The notes under the pieces were generated by a model. It searched no databases and was not told the DNA's origin. It was given only the letters and a program-made list of their open reading frames with translations. A program made the position numbers and the translations under genes. DNA of 64,000 nucleotides from Streptomyces sp. NBC_01283 (GTDB lineage: Bacteria > Actinomycetota > Actinomycetes > Streptomycetales > Streptomycetaceae): the NCBI RefSeq assembly GCF_041435335.1, contig NZ_CP108430.1:4433501-4497500 (forward strand). The letters run 5' to 3'. Each line of letters starts with the position of its first letter. Position 1 is the stretch's first letter. Of this stretch, positions 9,821 through 18,655 are shown piece after piece.

Positions 9821-10141
9821 GTGCGCTCCTCGCTCAGTCCGTCTCTTACCGCACTGCTGCGGTCGGCTCAGTCTAACGAGCGGCCGAAATTCGCCGCGCG
9901 AATATCGCATCGTGAGATGTCCCGCCCACTCCGTGATCATCCGCTGGCATACGCGCCCGCTGCTCGGGACGTACGTTTCGACCGCTCGGCTTGGCACATG
10001 CCCGCTGGGGAGTGGAGCACTCCGAAAGTGGGGCGGGTCACAGGTTCTCCACGCCGTCACTCTTCCGGGTCTGGCGGATGTCCGGGACTCCGACTATTCT
10101 GAAATCCTAACTAGTCGAGAAGACGAGGAGGGGCGGAGGGC
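9821..10141. other. Divergent promoter region between ask and the PadR gene
   Basis: No gene in 321 bases. It drives ask leftward and the PadR operon rightward. AT-rich tracts (for example AATATCGCATCGTGAGATG near 9900 and GAAATCCTAACTAGTCGAGA near 10100) are candidate promoter elements. No lysine riboswitch-like fold was recognised by eye. Confidence 0.5.
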
Positions 10142-10495
10142 ATGACGGAATTCAGCTCCGCGTGGCTGCGTGCGGCGTTGCCGTTGTGTCTGCTCGGGAT
10201 GCTGGAGCGGGGCGAGAGCTATGGGTACGCACTGCTGCAGGAGTTGAGCGCGGCCGGCCTGTCCAACGCCAAGGCGGCGACGCTCTATCCGGCCCTGACC
10301 AGGCTGGAAGAGGAAGGCGCCGTCGACATCCGCTGGAGCGCGGGCGACGGCGGACCCGGCCGGAAGTACTACAGCCTCACCGAGACGGGGCGCACGCGGC
10401 TGGCCGTCGAGTACCGCGCCTGGCGCGACTTCGACGGTGTGGTGACGGCCTTGGCCGAGGGCAGCGGGGTCTCCGCGGAGAGCTCCGAGAGTTGA
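10142..10495 (+). CDS. PadR-family transcriptional regulator
   Basis: A 117-residue winged-helix protein matching PadR N-terminal domains: LLGMLERGESYGYALLQEL (helices 1-2), then KAATLYPALTRLEEEGAVD (recognition helix) and the wing GPGRKYYSLTETGR. It lacks the long C-terminal dimerisation domain, as in the short PadR subfamily. GAGGAGGGGCGGAGG precedes the ATG. The next gene starts 29 bases downstream on the same strand and encodes a membrane protein of the type usually paired with PadR regulators. Confidence 0.88.
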   Translation: MTEFSSAWLRAALPLCLLGMLERGESYGYALLQELSAAGLSNAKAATLYPALTRLEEEGAVDIRWSAGDGGPGRKYYSLTETGRTRLAVEYRAWRDFDGVVTALAEGSGVSAESSES

Positions 10496-10524
10496 GAGCG
10501 GACAGGGACTGGGGGAAGTTGACG

Positions 10525-11619
10525 ATGCGTACGGAAGGCAAGGAGCAGACGTCGGGCTGGCCGAGCGGCGACGACGCGCGGTGGGCCGCGGAGTTCGAGC
10601 TCGCGCTGGCCGTGGAGCACTCGCCGCCCGAAGGGCTCGCCGAGGAGGCCCTCGAGGAGGCCCGGATGACCGCCGTCGAGGCGGGGGCGCCCGTCAGGGA
10701 AGTGCTCGGCGATCCCACGGCGTACGCCGAGACGGTGGCAGCCGAGCGGATCGACGAGACCCGGCGCAGCTCCGTCGATGTCGAGGGCTTCGCCCCCGGC
10801 GACCGGTTCACCAGCTCCTTGTTGCTGGCCGGCGGCCAGGTCGCGCTGTTCGGCGTGGTGCTGTGGGCCGCCAACGGCCTGTGGATGCGGGTCGGTTGGG
10901 CCACCGGTGGGGCCGGGCTGCTGCTCGCCGTGCTGATCGTGCTCGTGACCGGTGTCGTCCCCGAGCTGCGCGCGGCGGGGCGGCTGCGCGCCGGCCGGGT
11001 GGCCATGGCCTGCGCCGTGGTGCTCGTCGTGGTCTGCGCCGCGTTGTTCACCGCCGTACCCCGAGGGCCCCAGGTGAGCGTTCCGGCGCCCTCGTTGTTC
11101 GCCGTCGGCGCGCTGCTCGGGGCGGTGGGCTGGCGGATCACCCCGGAGTCCGTCGGGCGCTGGTTCCGTGGGCGGACCGTGCCTGCCGAGGACATACGGA
11201 GCGGACGTGAGGGGGACGCGGGGAGCGACGACGAGGCGTGGCTGACGCGGCTGTTCGCGCTGCTGCGGGGGCGGCACGGTGTGCCCGCGGCTGACGCCCG
11301 GCGCAGCGTGGCCGAGGCGCGGGACCATCTCGCCGCATCGGGCGGGAGCGCCGCGGGCGAGTTCGGGGACGTCGAGGTCTACGCACTGCGGCTCAGCGAA
11401 GGGCCGGGGAAGTCGCGGCGTGCGGCACGGGCCGAGGTGGTGCCCACCGTCCTGTTCACCGGGGGACTTCTCTGGTGGGGCATCGACCTGGTCAGTGATC
11501 CGGAGCCCGCGTCGCTCTGGTTCTGGGCGAAGGTCGCGGTGCTGGTCGCCGGTGCGTGGGCCTGGACCACCACCACGTGGTCGCTGTGGCACCAGCTCCG
11601 GCCGGCCGGCAAGCGCTGA
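10525..11619 (+). CDS. PadR-associated multi-pass membrane protein
   Basis: A 364-residue protein. Residues 1-90 form a soluble helical domain resembling the HAAS-type domain found beside PadR regulators (WAAEFELALAVEHSP; the ALEEAR and VREVLGDPTAYAE segments). About four hydrophobic segments follow in the middle, then a second soluble HAAS-like repeat (ADARRSVAEARDHLAASG) and two more helices near the C-terminus. The ATG at 10525 has GGGGGAAG about 8 bases upstream. The role is unknown; such proteins are thought to be envelope-stress or differentiation effectors controlled by the adjacent PadR. Confidence 0.65.
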   Translation: MRTEGKEQTSGWPSGDDARWAAEFELALAVEHSPPEGLAEEALEEARMTAVEAGAPVREVLGDPTAYAETVAAERIDETRRSSVDVEGFAPGDRFTSSLLLAGGQVALFGVVLWAANGLWMRVGWATGGAGLLLAVLIVLVTGVVPELRAAGRLRAGRVAMACAVVLVVVCAALFTAVPRGPQVSVPAPSLFAVGALLGAVGWRITPESVGRWFRGRTVPAEDIRSGREGDAGSDDEAWLTRLFALLRGRHGVPAADARRSVAEARDHLAASGGSAAGEFGDVEVYALRLSEGPGKSRRAARAEVVPTVLFTGGLLWWGIDLVSDPEPASLWFWAKVAVLVAGAWAWTTTTWSLWHQLRPAGKR

Positions 11620-11626
11620 GCCCTCG

Positions 11627-11657
11627 CCGGTCCGGGCGGCGGTACGGCCCGGACCGG
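11627..11657. terminator. Hairpin terminator between convergent genes
   Basis: Perfect 11-bp arms CCGGTCCGGGC and GCCCGGACCGG with a 9-base loop lie between the convergent ends of the PadR operon and the DUF5063 gene. Confidence 0.75.
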
Positions 11658-11673
11658 GTGTCCCGGACGCCGT

Positions 11674-12441
11674 CTACTGCACGGAGCGCAGGCCCAGGGG
11701 CCCGGCGATCTCCTCCGCCATGACCTTGCCCGCCGCTTCCGCGAGCGCGTCCTCGGCCAGGTCCTCGTCGGTGTCCAGGCCGTTGAGGTCTTCGAGGGGC
11801 TGGTTCAGGCGGACGTGGGCGACCAGCGACTGGAGGGCCCGCAGGGCGCCCGACGCGGTGGAGCCCCAGTTCGAGAAGTACGAGAACTGCCACCACCACA
11901 GGGCCTCGACCGTGCGGCCCGCGCGGTAGTGCGCCAGGCCGTGGGAGAGGTCGGCGACCACGTCTGCCAGGTCGTCCGAGATGCGGCAGGGCACCGGGGC
12001 CTTGCGCGGCTCGTACGGGTCGAAGACCTCGGAGTAGACGTCGATCGGCTCCAGCATGGCGGCCAGGCGCTCACGCAGGTCGTCGACGTCACGCTCCGGG
12101 CCGAGATCCGGCTCGTAGCGGTCTTCGGGGACGATGTCCTCGTGCGCGCCCAGACGGCCGCCGGCCAGCAGGAGTTGGGAGACCTCAAGCAGGAGGAAGG
12201 GGACGGCCGAGTCGGGCTCGTCGCCCTTGGCGACCTCCGTCACCGCGACGATGAAGCTCTCGATCTGGTCCGAGATCTGCACCGCGAAGGAGTCGGGGTC
12301 CTGGGCGGCGGCGTGCAGGAGGACCGTCGCCTCCGGGGCGATGACCGTCTCTGGGACGATCACCGGCTCGGGGACGACGACCGGCTCCGCGACGGCCGAC
12401 GCTTCCGGATTCGTGGACTTCTCTTGCTGCTTCTTAGACAT
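11674..12441 (-). CDS. DUF5063 domain protein in the recR operon
   Basis: A 255-residue acidic soluble protein. Residues 1-45 are a low-complexity Val/Pro/Glu tail-like segment; the rest is a helical domain with conserved [34 protein letters not shown] and a Trp/Tyr-rich [13 protein letters not shown] motif, matching the actinobacterial DUF5063 family. The function is unknown. The start overlaps the recR stop by 8 bases, so the two are cotranscribed and coupled; this arrangement is conserved in Streptomyces. Confidence 0.75.
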   Translation of the reverse strand: MSKKQQEKSTNPEASAVAEPVVVPEPVIVPETVIAPEATVLLHAAAQDPDSFAVQISDQIESFIVAVTEVAKGDEPDSAVPFLLLEVSQLLLAGGRLGAHEDIVPEDRYEPDLGPERDVDDLRERLAAMLEPIDVYSEVFDPYEPRKAPVPCRISDDLADVVADLSHGLAHYRAGRTVEALWWWQFSYFSNWGSTASGALRALQSLVAHVRLNQPLEDLNGLDTDEDLAEDALAEAAGKVMAEEIAGPLGLRSVQ

Positions 12442-13033
12442 CTAGGAGTCGTCTCCCCTCGAAGGCGCGGCCCAGGGTGACCTCGTCCGCGTATTCCAGA
12501 TCTCCCCCGACAGGGAGCCCGCTGGCCAGGCGGGTGACCTTCAGGCCCATGGGCTTGATCATGCGCGCGAGGTACGTCGCCGTCGCCTCGCCCTCCAGGT
12601 TCGGGTCCGTGGCCAGGATCAGCTCCGTGACCGTCCCGTCCGCCAGGCGCGCGAGCAGCTCTCGTATACGCAGGTCGTCCGGTCCCACCCCCTCGATCGG
12701 ACTGATCGCTCCGCCCAGGACGTGGTACTTCCCCCGGAACTCGCGCGTACGCTCGATCGCCACGACGTCCTTGGGCTCCTCGACCACGCAGATGACGCTG
12801 AGGTCGCGGCGCGGGTCGCGGCAGATGTTGCAGAGATCTTCCTGCGCGACGTTGCCACAGGTCGCGCAGAAGCGGACCTTGTCCTTCACCTCAAGGAGGG
12901 CGTGGGCGAGGCGGCGTACGTCCGTCGGCTCGGTCTGCAGGATGTGGAAGGCGATCCGCTGCGCGCTCTTGGGACCGACGCCGGGCAGCCTGCCCAACTC
13001 GTCGATGAGGTCCTGAACCACGCCTTCGTACAC
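12434..13033 (-). CDS. recR: Recombination mediator RecR
   Basis: This 199-residue protein has the complete RecR layout: the N-terminal helix-hairpin-helix ([18 protein letters not shown]), a C4 zinc finger (Cys56, Cys59, Cys68, Cys71) and a Toprim domain ([18 protein letters not shown], then [12 protein letters not shown]). It works with RecF/RecO to load RecA at gaps. It lies just downstream of the ybaB-like gene on the same strand, a conserved bacterial pairing. Confidence 0.96.
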   Translation of the reverse strand: MYEGVVQDLIDELGRLPGVGPKSAQRIAFHILQTEPTDVRRLAHALLEVKDKVRFCATCGNVAQEDLCNICRDPRRDLSVICVVEEPKDVVAIERTREFRGKYHVLGGAISPIEGVGPDDLRIRELLARLADGTVTELILATDPNLEGEATATYLARMIKPMGLKVTRLASGLPVGGDLEYADEVTLGRAFEGRRLLDV

Positions 13034-13100
13034 GGGGTGCCTTTCCTGCTTTTGCCGAGTATCACACTTTGGTACGTACGGTAGTTGGCCTGCGGCCCTC

Positions 13101-13442
13101 TTAGAAGGGAAGGCCCGGGATGCCTCCGCCGCCCAGCCCCTGCGCGAGCGGGCCCAGCTTCTGCTGCTGGAGCGCCTGCGCGTTCTCGTTCGCCGCCTGG
13201 ACCGCCGCGACCACCAGGTCCGCGAGGGTCTCGGTGTCTTCCGGGTCGACCGCCTTGGGGTCGATCACGAGGCCGCGCAGCTCGCCGGAGCCGGTGACCG
13301 TCGCCTTGACGAGCCCACCGCCCGCCTGGCCTTCGACCTCCGTGCGCGCGAGCTCGTCCTGAGCGGTCGCGAGGTCCTGCTGCATCTTCTGGGCCTGCTG
13401 GAGCAGCTGCTGCATGTCGGGCTGGCCACCACCGGGGATCAC
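13101..13442 (-). CDS. YbaB/EbfC-family nucleoid-associated protein
   Basis: A 113-residue protein with the conserved core [35 protein letters not shown] and [12 protein letters not shown] of the YbaB/EbfC family, small dimeric DNA-binding proteins encoded beside recR. I choose GTG 13442 (IPGGGQPD...) because AGGAG precedes it at good spacing; the frame upstream to 13529 lacks family similarity. The C-terminus is a flexible Gly-rich tail. Confidence 0.9.
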   Translation of the reverse strand: MIPGGGQPDMQQLLQQAQKMQQDLATAQDELARTEVEGQAGGGLVKATVTGSGELRGLVIDPKAVDPEDTETLADLVVAAVQAANENAQALQQQKLGPLAQGLGGGGIPGLPF

Positions 13443-13759
13443 GATCAGCTCCTGTCTCGTCACGGTATTTGCGGTGGGTTCTCCACCTGGAATGAGCCTA
13501 CGTGGTCGGGGGTGCCCTCGCCCCAGCACTCTTTCGAGTGAGATCGGCCGTCCTCCTATACCTGATCAAGCAGCTCTTCCGGGCGGAAATACCGCGAAAA
13601 AGGGCTCATGGCCACCCATTGGGCGGTAGGACTGGGGCTGCGCATGAGCAGATGACATCAGTCGCATCAGCACCAAACAGCACCGACTGTCACAGCGCGC
13701 GCACCGTACGGAGCCGCCGCAGGGAACAGTCAGGGATCTCGTAGAGGTAGGAGTGCCGG
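13443..13759. other. Divergent promoter region between ybaB and the SLATT-like gene
   Basis: No supported gene in 317 bases. It carries promoters for the ybaB-recR-DUF5063 operon (left) and the SLATT-like gene (right). An AT-richer tract around 13585-13605 (GGGCGGAAATACCGCGAAAA) is the most promoter-like part. No RNA gene was recognised. Confidence 0.45.
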
Positions 13760-14554
13760 GTGAGCCAGCCGGAGATGCAGCCCGAGGGGGTGCCCCCAGA
13801 GGGGCAGGGTGCCGGGGCGGGTGCGCAGCCGGGCGTTCCTGGTGGTGGTCCCGGTGGCGCCCCCGGCGGTGGGGACCGCTCCCGGCTCGGGGATCTGACG
13901 GGGCGGGCCTTTCCCCTCGGCGACTGGGGCGATCCGGCGCAACGGCTCGACGAGTTGTACCGGTGGGTGGAGCGGGGCGCGCTCAACACCGCCGAGTGGT
14001 ACTTGTCCGACCGGGCGTGGAAGCGGCGCGGGGCGCGGCTGGCGCGGGTGGGGGCGGCGGTGGGGGCCGTGGGCGCGGGGGTGCTTCCACTGCTCGATCT
14101 GGCGGGGGCGGTGGGGGGTATCGCCACGTGGGGATTCGTCTCGCTGCTCGCGGGGGCGGCGTGTGTGGCGTGCGACCGGTTCTTCGGCCTGACGTCCGGG
14201 TGGATGCGGGACGTGGCCACCGCGCAGGCCGTGCAGCGGCGGCTTCAGGTGCTGCAGTTCGACTGGGCGTCGGAGAGTGTGCGGGAGGTGCTCGGGCCCA
14301 CCGACGGGACGGCCAGTGAGGCCGCCGAGCGGTGCCTCGGGGTGCTTCGGCGGTTCTCGGAGGACGTGACGGAGCTCGTGCGGTCCGAGACCGCGGACTG
14401 GATGGTGGAGTTCCGGTCGGGCCCCGCGCCGTTGGCCATGCAGGCCGTGGTTCCGGCCTCCCGCGGGGAGGCCGGAACTGCCCCTGTCCGGGCCGCCCTG
14501 CCGCCCGGTGCCCGCCCCAACATGCCCCGGCAGCGACCGCCGGAGCCTCGCTGA
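13760..14554 (+). CDS. SLATT-domain-like two-transmembrane protein
   Basis: A 264-residue protein. After a Pro/Gly-rich disordered N-terminus (1-50) comes a conserved segment (DWGDPAQRLDELYRWVERGALNTAEWYL), then two adjacent transmembrane helices (about 95-140) and a long helical C-terminal region ending in a Pro/Arg-rich tail. The two-helix arrangement with a leading helical domain matches the SLATT fold, a membrane effector class linked to nucleotide-signal defence systems, although chromosomal Streptomyces copies beside recR are common. No CD-NTase or SLOG partner gene is adjacent. The start is GTG 13760 with GAGGTAGGAG upstream. Confidence 0.65.
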   Translation: MSQPEMQPEGVPPEGQGAGAGAQPGVPGGGPGGAPGGGDRSRLGDLTGRAFPLGDWGDPAQRLDELYRWVERGALNTAEWYLSDRAWKRRGARLARVGAAVGAVGAGVLPLLDLAGAVGGIATWGFVSLLAGAACVACDRFFGLTSGWMRDVATAQAVQRRLQVLQFDWASESVREVLGPTDGTASEAAERCLGVLRRFSEDVTELVRSETADWMVEFRSGPAPLAMQAVVPASRGEAGTAPVRAALPPGARPNMPRQRPPEPR

Positions 14555-14630
14555 GGTGACTGGGGCGAGTGGGGCGGGTGGGGCGCGTGGGACGGGTGGG
14601 TGCCTCGGACGCCGGACGGACCGGGAGCCG

Positions 14631-15281
14631 TCAGCTGTAAATGATCATTGAGCCTTGCGCCAGGCTTCGGGTGGTCGCCGCGTGCAGGCCGAGCCACACA
14701 TGGCGCTCCCTCGCGAAGGGGCTGTCGTCCGGTGGAGCCGGGGCCGCCGGTTCCTCCAGGGACGTGGGCGCCTCGGGCGGGGTCGGCGGGCGAGGAGGGT
14801 TGGTCGCGTCGATGCCGATGGACGGGGCCACGAACTCCAGCTCCCGCAGGAGCGCGTGGGACGAGCCCAACGGGCCGCCCCCGGAGAGGAGTTCGTCGTT
14901 CGAGAGGGGCGCGGGGAAGTCGACCGGGACGTACGCCCCCGCGTGGTCGTAGTGCCAGACCAGGTGCGACTGCTGAGCCGTGGTGTCGAACATCTCCAGC
15001 AACTGCTCGTAGTCCCCGCCCAGTTCGTCCACCGGCGTGACCTCCAGGCCGCAGACCTGGAGCAGATACGCACGACGCAGGAAATGCAGCGCGTCGTAGT
15101 CGAATCCCGCGACCGGGGCCACGTCCCCGGAGAGGCCCGGCATATAGGCGAAGACGGGGACGGAAGGCAGGCCGGCCTCGTGCAGCGCCTTGTCGTACGC
15201 CGCGATCTCCTCCGCGAAGGGATTGTCGGGGCTGTGGCACAGCACGTCGACGAGCGGGACCAGCCACAGATCACAGGCCAA
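14631..15281 (-). CDS. Conserved soluble protein of unknown function
   Basis: A 216-residue protein with a well-folded N-terminal region (about 1-150: ACDLWLVPLVDVLCHSP, FAYMPGLSGD, WHYDHAGAYVPVDFP) and a Pro/Ala-rich linker (160-185) before a short C-terminal segment. The start is TTG 15281 with GAGGAG about 6 bases upstream. No motif identifies a function, and I do not recognise the family beyond it looking conserved in Streptomyces. It is in the same direction as the glycosyltransferase gene but separated from it by about 90 bases. Confidence 0.65.
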   Translation of the reverse strand: MACDLWLVPLVDVLCHSPDNPFAEEIAAYDKALHEAGLPSVPVFAYMPGLSGDVAPVAGFDYDALHFLRRAYLLQVCGLEVTPVDELGGDYEQLLEMFDTTAQQSHLVWHYDHAGAYVPVDFPAPLSNDELLSGGGPLGSSHALLRELEFVAPSIGIDATNPPRPPTPPEAPTSLEEPAAPAPPDDSPFARERHVWLGLHAATTRSLAQGSMIIYS

Positions 15282-15371
15282 GGGTGCTCCTCAGGTCAGG
15301 TCATACGCGGACGGCATATCGGACGTCGGACGTTCCTCGCGTGCAGGCAGCGTAGTCCGGGCGGACGCCCC

Positions 15372-17813
15372 CTAGCTCCCCTTGTGCAGATCCCAGATCC
15401 ACACCCCGTCTACCCACTTTCCGGGGCGGTCAAGGAGTTCCTCCACCGTCACCCGCAGTTCGGCGTCGTGCTCCTGCGGCGCGAGCACCAGGACGCCCGC
15501 TTTCCAGTACGCCAGGTCCTCGCGCGCGGCCCTGCGCCACGCCTCCGTGATCCGCGGGGCACGGCCCGCCGCGCGGACGTCCCGCAGGAGGTTGGAGGTG
15601 TTGCGGGGCGACGCGCCGTAGATGCCCACGCGGTCCGGTCCCCACGGCCCGTTGAAGTAGCCGCCGGGCAGGCGGAAGCCCAGGCCGGCGGTGGTCTGCC
15701 AGTGCAGCGCCTCCGCCCCTGCCGGGTCCGGCAAAGGCACGGGCACGAGGGTCTCGCCGTCGCCCAGGTACTTCTTCCAGGTCCCGTGGGCGATGAACCC
15801 GGGAGGCTGCGCCCGCTCCACCGCCCGCAGCGGCGCCGGCACGATCGGCAGCAGCGCGAGGGCGACCGCCGCCACGCCCGCGCAGCGCGCTGCCGTCATC
15901 CGGTGGGGCGCGGCGAAGAGGCCTGCCAGCGCCAGTGCCACCAGCATGCCGAGCGCCGGGGCGCACACCATCGCCACCCGCGACTCGATGACCGACTCGA
16001 AGAGGGGGAGGTGGGACAGAGGTGCCCAGGGGCCGGGAAGCACGATGTCCGTCAGCGGAATGCGGAACTTCGGACCCAGGGAGAGGAAAGCCGCCGCGAG
16101 GACCGTGCAGGCCAGCGCCTTCACCACCGTCCACTCCCAGAGACGTACGACGATCGCGAAGGCCAGCGCGGCCAGGGGCCAGCCGTAGAAGGCGTTCTGT
16201 TCGGTGGGGTTGGCGGAGAGGGCCGCGGCCGTCTTCTCGTTGCCCGCCAGCGAGCGTTCCGCGAAGGAGAGGAGCGCCAGGGGGCTGTTGCCCGCGTTGT
16301 CGCCGTGCAGCACGCTCGTGTAGCTCTGCGGGCCGAAGAACTGCCAGTGGAGCGGGAAGGCGACCAGCGGGACCGTGACCGCCACGGCCACGCCGAGGCC
16401 GCGCGCGAGGGGGCGCAGCGCCGCCCTCGCCATGTCCCTGTGCGCCAGCCCGTACGCCGCCGCGAACAGCAGCATGCCCACCGCGGCGAGCAGCAGCGGC
16501 TCCTCGCCGAGGAAGATCTGGTACGTCGTGAAGAGCCCGAGGACCACTCCGTCGCGTACGACCCGGGTGCCCTCGCAGAGCCGCAGCGCCCTGTCGATGA
16601 TCAGCGGGATCATGAACAGGACCATGAAGTTCGGGTGCGCGTGGGCGTGGCTGACCATCGGTGGCGCGAAGGCGGCCAGTGCCGCGCCGACGGCTGCCGC
16701 GCCCCGGTGCCGTACGAGACGTCTGCGGATCAGCCAGTACCAGGCGAGGGCGGTCGCGGCCAGGCCCAGCGTCATCGCCGCGTTGAGGGCGGCAGCCGGG
16801 CCGAAGAGCCAGGTCACCGGGGCGAAGGGGACGGAGAGGCCGAGCATGACCGTGTTGGCCATGAGGTTCACGCCGTCGGGGAAGTTCTGGAGGTCCGTGA
16901 AGAGGGGGTTGTGGAGGTGGCGGACGTTGTCCGCCGTCACCGCGAAGAACCACTCCCACTGGTTCTGGTCCTGGAGGGAGTCCGGGAGGTAGCGCGCGCC
17001 CGGTGCCGCCCAGCGGCCCGAGTAGAGGGTGACGGCCATGGCCAGGAAGAGCGCCGCGACGAGCAGGTCCCTCGGGCGCAGGGTGCGGGCCTTGAGCGAG
17101 GTCAGTTCGGCGAGGACCTTCGCGTAGTCGACCGGGCGGACCTTCGAGCCCTCCTGGTGCGCCCAGCGCACCGGCACCTCGGCGACCGGCCAGCCGGAGC
17201 GGCGGAAGTACTGCAGTATCTCGACGTCTATGCCCCAGCCGCGCAGGCGCGACGCGGCGAAGGCTTCACGGGCACGGTCGCCGTCGAAGAGCTTGAAGCC
17301 GCACTGGGTGTCGCGGACTCCGGGGACGGCGACCGTTCGTATCAGGAAATTGCCGGTACGGCCGAGGAGTTCACGCAGGCGGTGCTGGTGGCTCTCGATC
17401 GTGGCGCCGGGGCGGGCCCGGGACCCTATCGCCGCCGCGTGGCCGTCGGCGAGCGCCTTGTCGAGGCACTCCAGCTCCTCGATGGGCGTGGCCAGATCGG
17501 CGTCGGTGATCAGGACGCGGTCGCCGCGCGAGGCGAGGACGCCCAGGCGCAGGGCGTGTCCCTTGCCGCGGTTGCGGGGGGAGTGGACGAGGCGGACGCG
17601 GGGGTCGGCGGCCTCGGCGTCGGCCGCGATGTCGAGGGTGCCGTCGGTGGAGCCGTCGTCCACGACGATCAGCTCCCACCGGGTGCGGTCGCCGCTGCCC
17701 CCTGGCCCGCCCTCGGCCCCGTCCTCCAGGTAGGCCCGGATCGCGGCGAGGGTGGGGGCCAGGCGCCGCTCCTCGTTGTAGGCGGGGACGACGACGGACA
17801 GATCCACGCTCAT
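15372..17813 (-). CDS. GT2 glycosyltransferase fused to multi-pass membrane domain
   Basis: An 813-residue fusion. Residues 1-240 are a family-2 glycosyltransferase like dolichyl-phosphate glucose/mannose synthases: SVVVPAYNEERRL, VDDGSTDGT, the DAD motif in ITDADLATP and DTQCGFKLF. From residue 250 on it is a membrane protein with about ten helices plus a soluble C-terminal part, resembling GT-C-like glycosyltransferases. This suggests it makes a polyprenyl-phosphate sugar and uses or moves it across the membrane for surface glycan or glycoprotein synthesis; that coupling is inference. Its start overlaps the upstream GntR gene by 4 bases (ATGA). Confidence 0.8.
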   Translation of the reverse strand: MSVDLSVVVPAYNEERRLAPTLAAIRAYLEDGAEGGPGGSGDRTRWELIVVDDGSTDGTLDIAADAEAADPRVRLVHSPRNRGKGHALRLGVLASRGDRVLITDADLATPIEELECLDKALADGHAAAIGSRARPGATIESHQHRLRELLGRTGNFLIRTVAVPGVRDTQCGFKLFDGDRAREAFAASRLRGWGIDVEILQYFRRSGWPVAEVPVRWAHQEGSKVRPVDYAKVLAELTSLKARTLRPRDLLVAALFLAMAVTLYSGRWAAPGARYLPDSLQDQNQWEWFFAVTADNVRHLHNPLFTDLQNFPDGVNLMANTVMLGLSVPFAPVTWLFGPAAALNAAMTLGLAATALAWYWLIRRRLVRHRGAAAVGAALAAFAPPMVSHAHAHPNFMVLFMIPLIIDRALRLCEGTRVVRDGVVLGLFTTYQIFLGEEPLLLAAVGMLLFAAAYGLAHRDMARAALRPLARGLGVAVAVTVPLVAFPLHWQFFGPQSYTSVLHGDNAGNSPLALLSFAERSLAGNEKTAAALSANPTEQNAFYGWPLAALAFAIVVRLWEWTVVKALACTVLAAAFLSLGPKFRIPLTDIVLPGPWAPLSHLPLFESVIESRVAMVCAPALGMLVALALAGLFAAPHRMTAARCAGVAAVALALLPIVPAPLRAVERAQPPGFIAHGTWKKYLGDGETLVPVPLPDPAGAEALHWQTTAGLGFRLPGGYFNGPWGPDRVGIYGASPRNTSNLLRDVRAAGRAPRITEAWRRAAREDLAYWKAGVLVLAPQEHDAELRVTVEELLDRPGKWVDGVWIWDLHKGS

Positions 17814-18523
17814 GCAGCGGCCAGCCGCTCGATGAGGGCGAGGGAGTGGGCGTTGTACTCGTCGACGATCGCGTGCGCGGTCTTGGGGTCGCGGTGCGCG
17901 AGGGCGTCGACGAGCTCGGTGTGCCGGGCCCAGAGGGTGCCGCGCAGGTCGCCGTCGCCGCGTTCGACGGCGCGGCGGAGGTAGGTGACGGCGCAGACCC
18001 AGGACTGCAGGCGGAGGCGGTGCAGGAAGTCCGAGAGGTAGGGGTTGCCGAAGAGGGCGCTGAGCTCGCGCCAGAAGCGGAGGTCGTAGCCGATGAGGAC
18101 GTTCAGGTCGCCCGCGCAGGCGGCGCGTGCGGCTTCCTCGCCGCGGCGGCGTACGGAGATCAGGGCGGCGGTGGTTTCCTGCTGGCCCCTGGGCCCCAGG
18201 GGGGTGCCCTTCTTCACGAGGTCGCGGAAGATTCCGTCGGCGACGAGGCCGCGGGCCTCCAGCATGCCCCGGTAGTCGGCGAGGGTGTGCTCGTGGACGC
18301 GGTAGCCGCGGTGCTGGTCGGCGTCGAGCAGGCCCTGCGCGGCGAGGTTCACCAGGGCCTCGCGGACCGGGGTCGCGGAGACGCCGTACTGATCGGCGAT
18401 CTCCTTGACCGTGAACTCCTGGCCCGGCTCCAGACGGCCGCCGAGGATCTCGTCGCGCAGCGCGTCGGCGATCTGCTGGCGCAGAGTGCTGCGGATGACG
18501 GCGGGGCCGTCGGTGCCGGGCAT
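17810..18523 (-). CDS. GntR-family (FCD type) transcriptional regulator
   Basis: A 237-residue regulator with an N-terminal winged helix (LRQQIADALRDEILGGRLEPGQEFTV, then QYGVSATPVREALVNLAAQGLL) and a C-terminal helical FCD-like ligand domain (GDLNVLIGYDLRFWRELSALFGN, with acidic/His residues near HTELVDAL). I choose ATG 18523 (MPGTDG) because GAGGGA lies 7 bases upstream; a longer in-frame start at 18574 has none. It is translationally coupled to the glycosyltransferase and lies downstream of the aminotransferase on the same strand, so it may control either one. Confidence 0.85.
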   Translation of the reverse strand: MPGTDGPAVIRSTLRQQIADALRDEILGGRLEPGQEFTVKEIADQYGVSATPVREALVNLAAQGLLDADQHRGYRVHEHTLADYRGMLEARGLVADGIFRDLVKKGTPLGPRGQQETTAALISVRRRGEEAARAACAGDLNVLIGYDLRFWRELSALFGNPYLSDFLHRLRLQSWVCAVTYLRRAVERGDGDLRGTLWARHTELVDALAHRDPKTAHAIVDEYNAHSLALIERLAAA

Positions 18524-18655
18524 CTGGGTTCCCTCGCGGAGTCGTCTTGGTGGTCGTCGTCTGCTTACGAGCACGTCAGACTACGCGGTCGGGGTTCCCG
18601 GCCCCGGGCGACCGGTTTCCCGGCGCCCGGCGGCGGGGGTGCCCACCGGGGGCGG

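Noticed and set aside
8612..10102. A 496-codon open frame on the + strand
   Set aside because: Antisense to the aspartokinase gene, with low-complexity Asp/Arg/Val composition.
14655..17984. A long open frame of 1,109 codons on the + strand
   Set aside because: It is antisense to the GT2-fusion glycosyltransferase and its composition is Arg/Gly/Val/Asp-rich with no family motifs; a shadow caused by high GC.
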